Source of the DNA: Nemania diffusa
Taxonomy: Eukaryota > Ascomycota > Sordariomycetes > Xylariales > Xylariaceae
NCBI GenBank assembly: GCA_038501195.1
Contig: JBBPUQ010000009.1
Coordinates: forward strand, 3,934,862 to 3,998,861
DNA length: 64,000 nucleotides
Direction of reading: 5' to 3'
Positions 1 to 12,993 of this stretch are shown here, piece by piece. Each line of letters starts with the position of its first letter. Position 1 is the first letter of the stretch. The notes beneath the pieces were generated by a model, which searched no databases, was not told the origin of the DNA, and saw only the letters and a list, made by a program, of their open reading frames with translations. The translations under genes and the position numbers were made by a program.

Positions 1-1
1 G

Positions 2-97
2 GAGTATCACCTCGACGGGGAGGGACTTGAGTGTTGGTGGCATGGGGAGTCGTTCAACCGTGTTCGGGCTGTCCAGAGACAGAAATTGACCGAATGA
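2..97 (+). CDS. possible 3' end of a gene entering from the left
   Basis: The frame beginning at base 2 is open for about 31 codons up to a TGA at 95-97 and has a non-repetitive composition (for example LDGEGLECWWHGESF). It has no start in the window and could be the last exon of a gene that begins outside it. I do not recognise the protein. The stretch is short enough to be open by chance, so this is weak. Confidence 0.2.
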   Translation, partial: EYHLDGEGLECWWHGESFNRVRAVQRQKLTE

Positions 98-497
98 CAA
101 GAAAAAGCGCCTCAGGCGCCGAAATTGTTGAGTAGATGTGCAGCGGAGTATGAGAGTAGGAAGACAAGAGAGAAGTAAATGCGATTGGAAGATAATGAGA
201 AACAGGGTAAACGAAGGACCTTGGTCTCGTATTATAGAGATTTTGGCGCAGGACGGCCACTCGGCGGCCTGTAACGGAGGCATCGACCCCTGTCAAGGGT
301 GTGGCTGCGGTCAAAATCTAAAAATGTCGTGTCAACCGATTAACAAGCAAACAAAAGTCGAAATGCCGCTTCATCAAGACGGGCCGGTCTTCTCGTTTCA
401 TTTATATAAACTAGGCACCGACTACATACGTAAGACAAGTAGTCTCGCCAGATAGTCCTATAGAATGACACCAATGCACAATACTGGGCATGCAATA
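98..497. other. GC-balanced stretch without a supported gene
   Basis: Base composition is normal, unlike the AT blocks, but the open frames on both strands (about 54-314 minus and 138-455 plus) overlap each other and show no recognisable motif or splice pattern. I see no RNA gene or repeat here. Confidence 0.4.
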
Positions 498-757
498 TTA
501 TGAAAACAACCCTACTTCGCGCCCATCCACCATGGTCTGCTCATACAAAATCCCGAAGTTGGGCTGGTTGTTGCCATCGGCATTTGAATCGTACTCAAAT
601 AATGCTTTCCCTTGATATGCCGTTGTGTAGTCCTCAATATTCGTCGCAATGTAGTTATAATCTACTATCCCGGGACCCGAGTCCCGGTATAAGGCCTCTC
701 AACGTCGCAGTCAGTTGGCCTATGTCCCCGGCGTAAAGCTGGGTGTTAGGACCCGGA
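498..757 (-). pseudogene. unrecognised coding fragment with an apparent frameshift
   Basis: On the minus strand the frame from 698 down to a TAA at 498-500 reads like real protein, with segments such as DYNYIATNIEDYTTAYQGK and YDSNADGNNQPNFG. It has no ATG. In the adjoining frame just upstream (about 757-702) another protein-like segment, QLYAGDIGQLTATLR, would join it if one or two bases were lost near 699-701. I infer a decayed exon carrying a frameshift. I do not recognise the family and give no function. It runs opposite to the chitinase-like fragment immediately to its right, and the two meet near 737-757. Confidence 0.3.
670..687. repeat. perfect short inverted repeat
   Basis: CCGGGAC (670-676) and GTCCCGG (681-687) are perfect 7-bp complementary arms around a 4-base loop. 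It lies inside the decayed minus-strand fragment and close to its apparent frameshift. The role is unknown and it may be chance. Confidence 0.45.
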
Positions 758-1240
758 GACCCAACCATTGCCTGCGAGCCACCATGTACTTTCGTGCTCC
801 CGCCGTGGAAACTTCCGGGGCCTACGGTCATCTCCCGGCCCCCGATCACGGAGACGGTACTCGACATGTACACATCAGTGCAGACTCTAACCAACAGCAT
901 CACCAGTACAGTATACGTGTCTGTCACGACCGTGACTACTATCACTCTGCCGTCCCTAACGACGGATCAAATTGATGTGTGGAACGTGCAATGGACCGAC
1001 ATTTACGAGACAATCATTTATTTCACCAGCAGTCTCATCTTCCCGCCAGTCATTATGGCTCAGAGTCCCGATATCATCCAAACCGGTACAAGATCGACGA
1101 CACTGGCAGGCCGTATCTACACTTATAGTCCTGTTCCGTACCCAGACCAAACTCCAACGACCACCAAGCCCCCCCCCGCCACCGCCCCCCTCAAGTCAGC
1201 GCTCCACACAGGTAAAACAAGTCAAATAAACAGCTTTTGA
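737..1240 (+). pseudogene. C-terminal tail fragment of a killer-toxin-like GH18 chitinase
   Basis: The frame is open from just after a TAA at 734-736 to a TGA at 1238-1240. It holds GPGDPTIACEPPCTFVLPPW followed by a Thr/Val-rich segment with TTITLPSLTTDQIDVWNV and a Pro-rich stretch. This CxPPC-VLPP, Thr-rich, IDVWN order is what I know from the region downstream of the catalytic domain in long fungal subgroup-C chitinases, which resemble the zymocin alpha subunit. No GH18 catalytic motif (DxxDxDxE), LysM or chitin-binding domain is present, there is no convincing start (the first candidate is a GTG at 743), and the 3' end runs into the AT block at about 1240. I read it as a detached, non-functional piece. 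The family call comes from memory of the motif, not a search. Confidence 0.5.
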
Positions 1241-4087
1241 CGTGATTTGCTTTAATTAATCGCAAAAAGCGCTTATTTGACTTGTTTAATTAAATTTATT
1301 GTTTTAATAAAATAATTATTTGATTAAATAAATTAAATAAATTAAAAATATTAAATATATTAATTAATTAAAATTAAAACTTTTATTAAAGTTTTTATTT
1401 GTTTTAATTGTTATTTATAAACTATTTGAATTTTTTTATAACTAATATTATAAATATTAAATAATTTTTAAAATATTTATTTTAATAAATAGTTATAATA
1501 AAATTATTATAAATTTATATTAATTAAATATTTTTTTATATTTAGTTAATATTATTAATATAAATAATATATTAATAATAAATTAATTTAATATAAAAAA
1601 TTATTTTTGTTTAATTTGTTATTATTATAAAAAGTTACAATTTAGTTTTAAATAATTAATTTTATTAAAAACTAAATAATAGTTTAATTTATTTTTATAA
1701 ACTTTTTTGTTATTATTTAAATTAAATTTATTATAAGTTTTATTTATAAATTTTTTAAAAATAAATTTAAAAATAAATAAAATAATAATAGTAATTTTAA
1801 ATATAATATTATTAATATATTAGTTTTTTTAATATATTTTAATTTATTAATAAATTTTTTTAGTTTTTATAAAGTTTTTTTTTTAAAAGTTTTTTAATTA
1901 TATATTTAAATAAAAAATAATAACTATTTAATAAATAAATATTTTTTTAAATAATTGTTTATATTTTTATAGCTTTTTATATATTTATTAAAAATTAATA
2001 TAAATTTTATTTATATTAATAATATTTAAAATATATATATTAGTTTAATAATTAATAAAACAATATTATTTTTTATAAATATAAAAAACTATAATAATTT
2101 TTAAACTTTATTAAATAAAAATAAATTATTAATAAAATAAATAGTAATTAAATATAAAAAGTTATATAAATAATAATAATTAAAATTATAAAAATAAAAT
2201 TTTAAAATTTTTTTTTTTTTTTTTTTAAAAAAAATAAAAACAAATTAAATATAAATATAAATAATTTTTAAACTTTTTAAAAAAAACTATAACATTAAAT
2301 AAATTAATTTTACTATTTTTATATTAAAATATTATTTTAATAAAAAAGTTTAAAATAATATTAATTTTATAATAAATTTTTTAGTTTTTTATTTTAAATA
2401 TATAATTAATAAAAATATATTTATTAATATTAAAATTATTATATAATATTATATATAACTTAAAAATTTTTTTTTAAAAATAATAAAGCTATAAATTTAA
2501 ATTAAAAAAAAATTTTAATAAATATTATTTTTAATTTTTATTATAAAGTTTTAATAAAAAATATTTATATTATTAAATAAAATATTAATTAATTTAAATA
2601 TATTGAAATTTTTAAAAATAATATTATTTTTATTATTAATAAATTTATTAATATTTTTTTTATAAACTATTTTATTAATATTATTATTTTTAACTTTATT
2701 ATAAAAAATTAAAAAAATTTATAATTAATTTTATTAAAAATAATAAATTATATAATAATATTAATAATATAACTTTAATAATAAATTTTATATTATTAAA
2801 TAAAAACTTTGATTTTATTTTTAAATAAAAAATATTATAAAAAAGCTATTAAAATTTTATTGTTTATATAAATATTATTTAAAATAAAAAACTTTAGTTT
2901 AAATTATAAATTAAATTATTTAATAATTTTATAAATATATAATTTAATATTTTTAACAAAATATAAACTAATAATATATTAAAAATTTAAAAACTTAATA
3001 TATAACTTTTAGTTTTAATTAATATAATAGCTAATAATATTAATAATATTTTTTTTAAAAAATAATTTTTATAAATTAAAAAAAATATAAATTTTAAATT
3101 TAATAAAAATAATTTTAATTATAATAATTTTAAAAACTAGTTTAAAAATAGTTTTAATTTATTAAATAATAATAAATTAATTTATTATTAAAATTAAAAT
3201 TAATTAAAAATTTAAAAATTTAATTATAAATTTAAATTTTTAATATTAAAATAAATTAAATAATATATTAAATAAAATATAAAACTAAATCAATAGTTAT
3301 TTTTATTAAATAATTAATTTTATAATATATAAATTAATTATAGTTTAAAATTATTAAAAAATAATAATAAATAATAATTAAAATTAAAAAATTATTATCA
3401 ATATTATATTTTAAATAAAAATAATATTTAATTAAATTTATAACTTTTATATTTAATATTTTAATATATTGTTTATTTTTATAATAATAATCAAATTATA
3501 TTTTTTTATTTTTAATTAAAATATTAAAATTATTAAAAATAACTAATATAAAATATATAATTTTTATTAAAAATTTAAATTTAAAAAAAAATATATTAAA
3601 TTAAATTGTTTAATATATTAAAAGTTAAAATAATAATTTATTTATAAATAAATTATTTTATAAAAAATATTTAAAAGTTTTAAATTTTAAAAAAATTATT
3701 ATATTATATTTTAATTTATAAAATATTTTATTATTAATTAAATTTTTAGTTTTAATATATATATATAAAAAAATAATATTTATTTAAAAGTAATAATATA
3801 TTATATTTTAAAAAAATATTATTAAAAACTATATAATAATATTATTATTAATATATTATTTAATTAAATATAATAAAAAAAATAAAAAATAAATTTATTA
3901 AAAAGTTAAAACTAAAAATAAAAACATTTTAAAAAATATATTTTTATAAAATAAAAAATATATTAATTTAAAATATTTTGTTTTTTTAATAATAATTATA
4001 ATATTTATAATAATAAAAATAAAAATATAAAAATAAAAATAAAAGAAATAATAAAAAAAAATAAATAATAAAAAATAATAATAAATA
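1241..4087. repeat. extremely AT-rich, RIP-degraded DNA left of the LTR element
   Basis: Composition changes abruptly after about 1240. Many lines (for example 3661-3720) hold one or no G/C. Residual C is mostly in CpT context, as expected after heavy CpA-to-TpA mutation. No gene is visible. The 3898-4140 minus frame is Phe/Tyr/Ile/Asn/Lys filler. This block is visibly poorer in G+C than the retrotransposon to its right, so it is probably the older host sequence, itself a dead repeat. Confidence 0.6.
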
Positions 4088-4092
4088 ATATT
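4088..4092. repeat. left target-site duplication
   Basis: ATATT directly precedes the left LTR. GTATT directly follows the right LTR at 12114-12118. The one difference is a G/A transition, compatible with RIP of an originally identical 5-bp duplication. Confidence 0.6.
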
Positions 4093-4358
4093 TGTTGAAA
4101 TACTAATATAAGTTACAACTGTATGTTGTAGTTTGTACAATGTAGTATTTGTACTATAGTTATATAAATAAATATATAGTTATATAAATAAATATTTATT
4201 TTATATGCTAACAAAAATTTTATTTATAATAAAATCTTTAGCTATATAAAAAAACTTCTTTTAAAATTAATTATTAATATAAATATAATATAACTAGTTT
4301 TATATTTTGTTTATATATAATTTATATATATTATTATATATATATAGTTTATTTAATA
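4093..4358. repeat. left LTR
   Basis: It begins TGTTGAAATACTAATATAAG and ends near TTATTTAATA, probably an original terminal CA turned to TA. It matches 11848-12113 over its whole length, including the shared segment around 4156-4195 and the TATATA-rich end. Some sites keep G/C here while the right LTR shows A/T, and others do the reverse, so the two LTRs were mutated independently. Confidence 0.8.
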
Positions 4359-7300
4359 TTAATTAATAGTTATAAAATATATTATAAATTAATAAAAATA
4401 AAAATAAAGCTAGTTTAAAGTTTAATTAAGTTTGATAAATCTTTGTATTATATTTTGAAATTTTTGTTTTATATAAATTAAATAATTTTTATATAATAAA
4501 GTTTAAAATAAAAAATTAAGTTTAATTATTATATTAAAATATATTTTATAATATTATAAAATTTTAAATATAAAAAATAATATTAAAAGTAATAATATAT
4601 AATTATATTAAACTATTTGTTATATAATAACTAAATAATAAAACTTTTTTATTTTTTATTTATATTTTTAATTATTATAATATTAAAATAGTTATATAAT
4701 AAAAAAAAACTTTTTATTATATATAATAACAATAACTAATATAATAAAATCGCTTTTAATTATAAACTTTTAAAACGTTATATATAAAAATATATTAATA
4801 TTTAATTATAAAATTAAAAGTTTAATATTATAACAGCAATATTAATTATATTTAATATTTAAATAGTTTATTATATTATTAAATATAAATATTTAAATTT
4901 AACTAGTTAATTATTATAAAAGTTGTATATTAAAAACTTTAAATATTAAATATATAAAATATAAAATCGAAAAAATAAATTAGTTTAATAAAAATTGCTT
5001 AATATTTTAAAACAAAAAAATATATAATATAATAGCAATAATAGTATAAAATAACAAATAAAACTTATATAAATTATATAAAACTAATATTTATTTAATA
5101 ATAATAAGCAAATTTTTTTTTTAACTATTTAATTAATTTTATTACTTTTTATATAAATATTTAATTTATTAACTTTAAATTAATAATTTTATATAACTAT
5201 AAATAATATAAGTATATTTTAATTAAAACTAATATAGCTAAAATTAATTTTAAATATATATTTTTAAATATTTATAAAAAAAAACAATAAATTGTTTATA
5301 TAATTAATTATTAAATATAAATATATTTTCGACTTTATATATTAATATATAATAATTATTAATTATAAGTTAAATTTTTAACTAGTTTATAAATATTTTG
5401 TAATATATTACTTTTTATATATTTTTAAATAATAGTTTTATATTTATATAATATTTAATTTAATAATATTAGATATATTTTTTAAGTTATTTTCGATTTA
5501 AAATATATAAAATAAAATAATTTTATTAAAAAAGTATATTATTTTTTAAAAAATATAAAAAAAAAAAAAAAACTATTTTAATAAATTATATAATTTATTA
5601 TATAATAAAATATAATTATTTATTAATATATATTAATAACTTAAAATAATAAAAAACTAATATTATATTATTTTTTTAATAATATTAAAAAATTATATAA
5701 AAAACTTTTATATATATAATATTAAACTAAAAAAAATATAAAATAAAATTTATTGTATAATAAATATTTATTTTAATATTAATATAAACTATAGCTAATA
5801 CTGAACTAATTAAATTAATATTATTTTTATATAAATTAAAAAAAAAAACTCCGATTTATTTATTTATAATATATTTAATGTTATAATTACAAAGTTTATA
5901 AAAATATAGCAAGCTTTTAATATAAGTTATTAAAATAAAATTTAATTTAATATAACTATTATATAAATATATTAAAATATATTAAAACTAGCAATAGTTT
6001 TAATATTTTAAAAACTTATATATAAAAATTTTTTTGCTAATTTATAAATTTACTTTTAAATAACAAATAAATAATATATATTTTATTAATTAAAAATATT
6101 ATTAAAACAATTATATAAAAAATTTTCAATTTAAAAATATATAAAAATTTTTAAATCTATTTAATATTCAATAAAACTTTATATAACTAAAAAAACAACT
6201 TATTTAAAACTTTTATATAAACAAAAAATGTTTTATATATAAAAATCTAAATTATTAATTAATTAATTATATATTTTAAAAAAAAACTTATATTAAAAAT
6301 ATATATTTTAATTTATATAAAACAATTTTTAATTATATATTAATGTTTAATTAGTTTTTAATATATTTTATAAAATATAAAAAGTATATTAAATTAAAAT
6401 TAAACAAAAATAACTAAAAAATTAATAAAAAACAAAAAAATTAATCGATTTAATTTTTTATAAATAATATATTTATATATTATATAATAAATAAAAATAT
6501 TTAAAATTAAAATATTACTATTTTATTTAACTAGTTTATATTAAATAATTAATATTATATAAAATATTAAAATAAACTATAAAATATAAATGCTTTTAAT
6601 TATTTAATAGTAAAAAAAGTATAATTAAAAACTTATTTTTAAATATATTTTTATATAAAAATAAACTAAATATTAAAAATAGTATATATTTACTTTAATA
6701 GTAGCTATATAATTATTACAATTAATATTATATAAATAAAAAATATATTAAATATAATAACTTATTATATTTTTAATATAGTAATACTATTTTTATTTTT
6801 TTTTAAAAAATGTTAATTGTTTAAAAGTATATTTTAATAATATAAAAAATTTAATTGTATAATATAATAAAAAAACTATTTTTATTATATATAAATAAAA
6901 ATATTTATTTTTTAATATAAGTTTATAAAAAGTTAATATATATTTTATAAAAATAAAACTTTAATAGTTATATTGCTGTTTTAAATATTTTTGTATAAAA
7001 TGTTTATATAAAATATTTAATTATATAAAATATAATATAAATTATTTAATTTTAAAAAAGATTTAAAAGTTTTGTTATTATTGTTAATTATATAATTAAA
7101 TATTTTAATGTTTTAAGTTTTTAATTAAAAACAATTATAATTTTAATTATAAAGTAATAATTAATACTATATAAATAAACAATAAATAAGTTTTTTATAT
7201 TATTAATATTATAATATTTTTTTAAGTAGCAATATTTTTAAAATTTATATTTATATATAATATATAAAAAATATTATATAAATGTTAAATTAATATATAT

Positions 7301-9705
7301 TAAAAATTATTAAATTATATTGTTTATAATTTAAATATTAATTTTTTATTTAAAAAATTTTAAAACTATATATAAATAATAAATATATAATATTATATAA
7401 TGTTTATTAAAGCTTTTTAAATAATAAACAAAATAAAAAAAACATATAAATTATTTTAATATATATATAATATTTTTAAAATAAAAATAAACTATTATAT
7501 AAAACAAAAGTTAATTTTATAAATAATAATTAAAACTTTAAATAATATTACAAAACTAAACAGTTTTATATTTATGTTATTAGTTTTTAATATTTACTTA
7601 AAAGTTAATTAAAACTTACTTTTATTACTAAATATTATATAAAAAGTTAAAATAAAAAAAAAACAATAAAAATATTATATAAAAAATATATAAAAGTTAA
7701 AATTAATTATATAATTAATAAATATAATAGTTTAGCTATATATAATATATTTTTACTACTTTTAAAAAGTGAAATATTTATATAAAAAAAAAAACAAAAC
7801 TAAAATAAACTATATAAAATTTAATCGATTAAAAAATCAGATATTATTGTTGATTTAATAAATAGCTTAATATATTTTTAATATATATAAATAAAACTTT
7901 ATTACTATATAAAAAAAACATACTTACTAAAAAATTAAAAAATAGATTTAATAAAAGTTTAATATTTTTAAATTTTTATTATATAAAAAAAACGCAATAA
8001 ATTGAAAAAAAATATAAATATATATATAATTTTTATATAATAAACTAGCTATAGTTTTTTTATAGCAAAAAAAATAAAAAGTATATATATTAGCAGTAAA
8101 GCTATAAAAAAACAATATAATTAATATATTTAAAGCGCTATTTAAAAAATTAAACATTATTAAAATTAATAACTTTGTTATATAAAAAATATTTTAGTTT
8201 ATTAAATATAATTAAATAAAATATAAAAATATTTAAATTTTTAAGTTTTATTTTATAAAAAAAATTAAAAAGAAAATAATTAAACTGTATAAAAAGTTTA
8301 AACTTATTATATAAAAATATAACAATTTTAAAAAAAAATCAATATTTATTTAATTTTTAATTATTTAATAAATAAACTAAAAATTATTGCTTATATTTAA
8401 ACTTTTATTAATTTATAACTATAATGTTTTAAATAAACTTTAAAATATTATATAAATATATATATAGTTAAAAAATAAACTAGTAAAAAAAATCTTTATA
8501 TAACTATTAATTAAACTAAAATTTAAATATTTTAAAAATATTATTTTAAAAATTATATAACTATTATATAAACTAACTAAATTAAAACTGTATTAGTTTA
8601 AAATATACTATTAATATTATTATAAAAAACTTAATATATTTATATTTATATATAACTTATATTTTTTATATATAATAAAATAAACTAATAACTTTAATAT
8701 TATAAATTTATAAATAAACAATATATTTAGTTTTATTATATTAAATTTTTTAGCAAAAAAAAAATATAAACTATAATAAATTAATTTTTATATAAAGTTA
8801 AAAAAAATATTTTAATTAAACTATTTAATTAAATTTAATAGTAAACAAGTTATTTTATTATATAAAAATAATATAATTTTAACTTAAAAAAATTAAAATA
8901 ATTAACTAGCTTTAATTAATTATTATATAAAAAAAGCTGTTTAAAAATATATTTTATAATATATACAAAAAATATATATTAGTAGTATATATTAACTAAA
9001 AACTGTATATAATTTATTAATAGCTATATAAATAATTAACTTTTAATTAAACAATATTAAAAATTTAAATTAAAAGATTTAATAGTAAATAAATAACTTT
9101 AATTATAAATTAACTTTTATATTATTAAATTTAAATTATATAAAATTGTTTATATTTATTAACAAATTATTTACAAATAATATAAATATAACTTTATAAC
9201 TTAGATTTATTATTATATTAATAATAAAATAATATATAAAAAATAATTTAAGTTTTAAAATTATTAGTAATACTATATATTAAAATTTAAATAAATATAA
9301 AAAAGTTATTTATAATATATTTATAAATAAATTATATAATATAGTTAATAGTTTTAATAATATAATCGTTTTATATATAACACTTTAATAAATTTTAATT
9401 ATATTAAAAATTATTTTAATTTTAGTAGTTTTATATTTAAACTTAAAATTTCTATATAATTATTTAATTAAGTTTAAAATAACATAAAAAAAATAGCTTA
9501 TAATTAATATTATATTATTTTATAAATTATATAAAAAAAAAAAAATCTTTAAAGTATAATAAATAAACAGCGTTAATAATTTTATTAATATATTTATAAA
9601 ACAAAAATTAAACTAAATATTTAAAACTTTAATATTTATTAATAAGTTTATTATATAAATTAAAGTATTAGTAAATAAAATAAAAACAAATATATAATAA
9701 AAAAA

Positions 9706-9860
9706 CAACTGTTGTATAAAAACTATTTTTTTTTTATATAAAAAAGTATATATTTAAAATATTATAAAAAATCTACTTTTAATAAACAAGTTTTAATAAT
9801 ATAATAATAATATATATAACTTTTTTTGTATGTTTTAAGTTCAATTTTTAGTTAAAATAT
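9706..9860. repeat. direct repeat inside the LTR element, copy 1
   Basis: About 155 bp, from CAACTGTTGTATAAAA onward, recurs at 9944-10098 (offset 238 bp). Both copies share the run AATAAACAAGTTTTAATAAT. It lies in the 3' part of the retrotransposon and has no coding content. Confidence 0.6.
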
Positions 9861-9943
9861 ATATTTAAAATAAGTTATTATAAGCAGTATATTTTAAATA
9901 TAGTTTTTTTTTATATAATATTTTATTTTTGTATAATATAAAA

Positions 9944-10098
9944 CGACTTTTGTATAAAAGCTGCTTTTTTTTTTGTATAAAAAAGTATATATTTAAATAT
10001 TATAAAAAACTTATTTTTAATAAACAAGTTTTAATAATGTAATAATAATATATATAGCATTTATTATATATTTTAAGTTTAATTTTTAGCTAAAGTAT
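9944..10098. repeat. direct repeat inside the LTR element, copy 2
   Basis: Partner of 9706-9860. It begins CGACTTTTGTATAAAA and keeps a few more G/C pairs (GACTTTTG, GCTGC) than copy 1. Differences are mostly transitions plus small indels. Confidence 0.6.
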
Positions 10099-10185
10099 AT
10101 ATAGCTTTAAGTTTATATTAATTATAGATTTAAAGCTATATTGATTTTTCTTTTTTTTTTTTTGTTATATATATTTAAAACTATT

Positions 10186-10420
10186 TATATATAATATAGC
10201 TTTACTTTATGTTAATAGCTATATATATATACAATATATTTTTATTTTATATTAATAGCTATATATATATATAATATATTTTTATTATATATTAATAGCT
10301 ATATATATATACAATATATATTTACTATATATTAATTAATATATATATATATAATATATATTTACTATATATTAACTAATATATATATATATAATATATT
10401 TTTATTTTAAGTTAATTAAT
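10186..10420. repeat. 40-bp minisatellite inside the LTR element
   Basis: Five consecutive 40-bp units start at 10221, 10261, 10301, 10341 and 10381, with a partial unit before them. Each has a (TA)n run, then CAATATAT or TAATATAT, then TTTATT or TTTACT, ending ATTAATAGCT or a mutated form of it. Confidence 0.75.
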
Positions 10421-10628
10421 AAATATATATATAACAAACTTTTATATTTAAAAAAAAGTTAAAAAATATATATATATTTAACAATTTATATACAATATAA
10501 AACATTTTAATATATATATATATAAAAAACATTTATATAATATATATAAAAAAAATATTATTAAAAAGAACTAAAAAATTAAATTTGTTATTTTTTAACT
10601 ATTATATAAAAAACAAAACAAAACTAAA

Positions 10629-10630
<2 letters not shown>

Positions 10631-10660
<30 letters not shown>
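10631..10660. repeat. 30-base poly-T tract
   Basis: An uninterrupted run of 30 T. No associated gene or element end is visible. It lies within the retrotransposon's 3' third. Confidence 0.9.
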
Positions 10661-10664
<4 letters not shown>

Positions 10665-11215
10665 GTTATATTAAAAACAACAAATGCTATATAAACATTA
10701 AATATATACGCTATATACACTTTTTTAAAAGCTAAAAATTTAATAATATTTAATAAACAATATGCTAATATAGTACTAATAACTATTTTAAAAGCTATTA
10801 ATATAAAGCGATATAATTAAATTTTAACTTTAAACTAAAAAGGCTTAAAAATATTTCTTTTAATATATAAGCTTTGTTTAAATATTTATAAAAATATTTA
10901 AAGTTAATATTTAGAAAAAAATATCAATAAAAAAAACAGTACAAATAACGCTTTTTTTAGCTTATTATATAATTAAATATATTAGCTAAAAATATATAAA
11001 AAAATTTATTTATATAAAAGTAAATATATATTTATATAAAGCAACTATATAAAAATTTAACAAGTTTAACTTTTAATTAAAAAGTTATATATTTTTACTG
11101 TACTATTATTTTCAGTTTAAACAAAGTTTTAAAACTATAATATATTGTTTAAAAAAACAAGCATAAAACAAAAGCAAACAGCAGTTATTATACTATTGCT
11201 GCTATTACTATATAA

Positions 11216-11236
11216 AATATATATATAAATAAATAA

Positions 11237-11283
<47 letters not shown>

Positions 11284-11330
11284 ATATATATATATAAATA
11301 AATAAATAAATAAACAAGTAAACAAATATA
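11216..11330. repeat. (TA)n and (AAAT)n microsatellite
   Basis: A long TA dinucleotide run, centred on 11240-11280, is flanked on both sides by AAATAAATAAAT-type repeats. It is a simple sequence repeat within the retrotransposon. Confidence 0.8.
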
Positions 11331-11829
11331 TAAAAAAAAAACAAAAAAAAAAAAACAAAAACAAACAAAAACTAGCTAAATATTTATACTTAAAATTTTA
11401 TGCTATATAAGCTAATATTTTAACTAATATTGTTTATTTTTTTTATATAATATTTAATACTTTTTTTTTTTTATATAGCAGTTATTTATTAAATAAACAA
11501 ATTAATAAATAACTATTAATTAATTAACTATATAAAACTTACTAAATTAACTATTAATAATTTATTATAAACTTTATTGCTATATAAAAAAGTTATTTTT
11601 AATAAACTAATTATAACTAACAATTTAATAAATAATAACTTATTATTTTAATTAATTAAAAATATTATATAATATATAAACTAAATTAATATAGCAAACA
11701 ATTAAACTATATTATTTATATTTAACTATAAAACAATTAATTTATTATATAATAAAACTAAGTTATTACAAAATATATTACTTTTTTGTTTTTTATTTTT
11801 TTGCTTTTATATAACATTTAATTATAACT

Positions 11830-11843
11830 AAAAAAAAAAAAAG
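11830..11843 (+). other. candidate polypurine tract
   Basis: Thirteen A followed by G lie four bases before the right LTR start at 11848, the expected place for plus-strand priming in an LTR retrotransposon. The small gap to the LTR, and the fact that RIP would turn any G-rich tract into A, leave some doubt. Confidence 0.45.
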
Positions 11844-11847
11844 CTAG

Positions 11848-12113
11848 TATTAAAATATTAGTATTAATTATAACTATATATTATAGTTTATATAATATAA
11901 TATTTATATTACAGTTATATAAATAAATATATAGTTATATAAACAAATATTTACTTTATATACTAGCAGAAATTTTATTTACAATAAAATCTCTAGCTAT
12001 ATAAAGGAATTTTTTTTAAAATTAATTATTAATATAAACATAATACAATTAATTTTATATTTTGTTTATATATAATTTATATATATTATTATATATATAT
12101 AGCTTATTTAACA
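11848..12113. repeat. right LTR
   Basis: It matches the left LTR across 266 bp and keeps more G/C in its middle (TACTAGCAGAAATT and TCTCTAGCTATATAAAGGAA). It ends TTATTTAACA, preserving the terminal CA that is TA in the left copy. Confidence 0.8.
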
Positions 12114-12118
12114 GTATT
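12114..12118. repeat. right target-site duplication
   Basis: GTATT follows the right LTR and pairs with ATATT at 4088-4092, one G/A transition apart. Confidence 0.6.
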
Positions 12119-12959
12119 AATTAAAACAAATTAATTAAATTAATAATTTAATAAAATTTTTTAAAATAAATATAAATAAATAATTAAAAATATATTAGTT
12201 TTAAATATATTAATTATTTTAATATAAATTAAAAAATAAATAATATTATTAATAAAAAAATAAAAATATAATTATAAAAATAATAAAAAAGTTTAAAAAA
12301 AAAGTTTTTTATTAATTAAAATTAATTTTATAAAAAAATTTATATAAAAATAAATAATTATTAAATTAAAAAAAAATTAAATTTTAAAATAATATTTATA
12401 TAGTTTAAATTATAATATATATAATATTAAAAATAAAAAAAAAAATAAAAAAAGTAAAAAAATATTAAAAACAATATTAATTAAAAAAATTAATATATTT
12501 TTAATTATAATATTAAAAAAAAAAACAATATTATTATAAAAATAATATTATTAAATAGTTTTAATTATATTAAATATAAATTTAATAATAATTTAATATT
12601 ATATATAAAATATATAAAGTTATAACTAATTAAAAATTAAAAATTAAAAATAATTTATAATAAAAAAAAAATTAATTAATTTAAAAAACTATAATTAAAT
12701 TAATATTAATTAAATAAATAAATAAATATATAAATTTATTAAATAAAAAAAAGTTTTTATTAATTAATTAATATAAATTTTAAAATAAACTATTATTTAA
12801 ATAAAAAAATATTATAAAATATATTTTTTAAATAATTTTTTTTTATTAAAAAAATAATAAAAAAAAATCAAAAAAAAAAAAATATTTAAAAATAACTAAT
12901 AAATATAAATAAAATAAAAAATATTTAATTTGTTTATAAATAACTTTAAACTTTTTATT
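12119..12959. repeat. extremely AT-rich DNA between LTR element and gene island
   Basis: Near-complete absence of G/C resumes directly after the target duplication and lasts to about 12955, where balanced composition returns within a few dozen bases. No gene is seen. It is probably the right half of the older repeat that the retrotransposon entered. Some of it may be the mutated continuation of the DUF3723 gene that stops at the border. Confidence 0.55.
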
Positions 12960-12993
12960 TGTGCTTTAGTTAATCAAGTTATCTGTCAAGCAG

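Larger units (their letters stand above)
4093..12113. mobile_element. RIP-degraded LTR retrotransposon, about 8.0 kb
   Basis: Two 266-bp direct repeats at the ends (4093-4358 and 11848-12113) align end to end and differ mainly by transitions. They are flanked by a matching 5-bp target duplication, and a purine run lies just inside the right LTR at 11830-11843. If that run is the polypurine tract, the element reads left to right. No gag, protease, reverse transcriptase or integrase frame survives, and stop codons fill all frames, so Copia and Gypsy cannot be separated. No primer-binding site is legible after 4358. Its 5-bp target duplication and overall length are normal for fungal LTR elements. 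Confidence 0.8.

Noticed and set aside
54..455. Overlapping frames on both strands near the left end
   Set aside because: They overlap each other in opposite directions, share no recognisable protein features and lack any supporting signal.
3898..4140. 80-codon minus-strand frame next to the left LTR
   Set aside because: Almost only Phe, Tyr, Ile, Asn and Lys, as expected from random AT-rich DNA; it ends in LTR sequence.
7948..8157. 69-codon minus-strand frame in the retrotransposon
   Set aside because: Composition-driven frame with no retrotransposon motif. It would be far shorter than any gag or pol domain.
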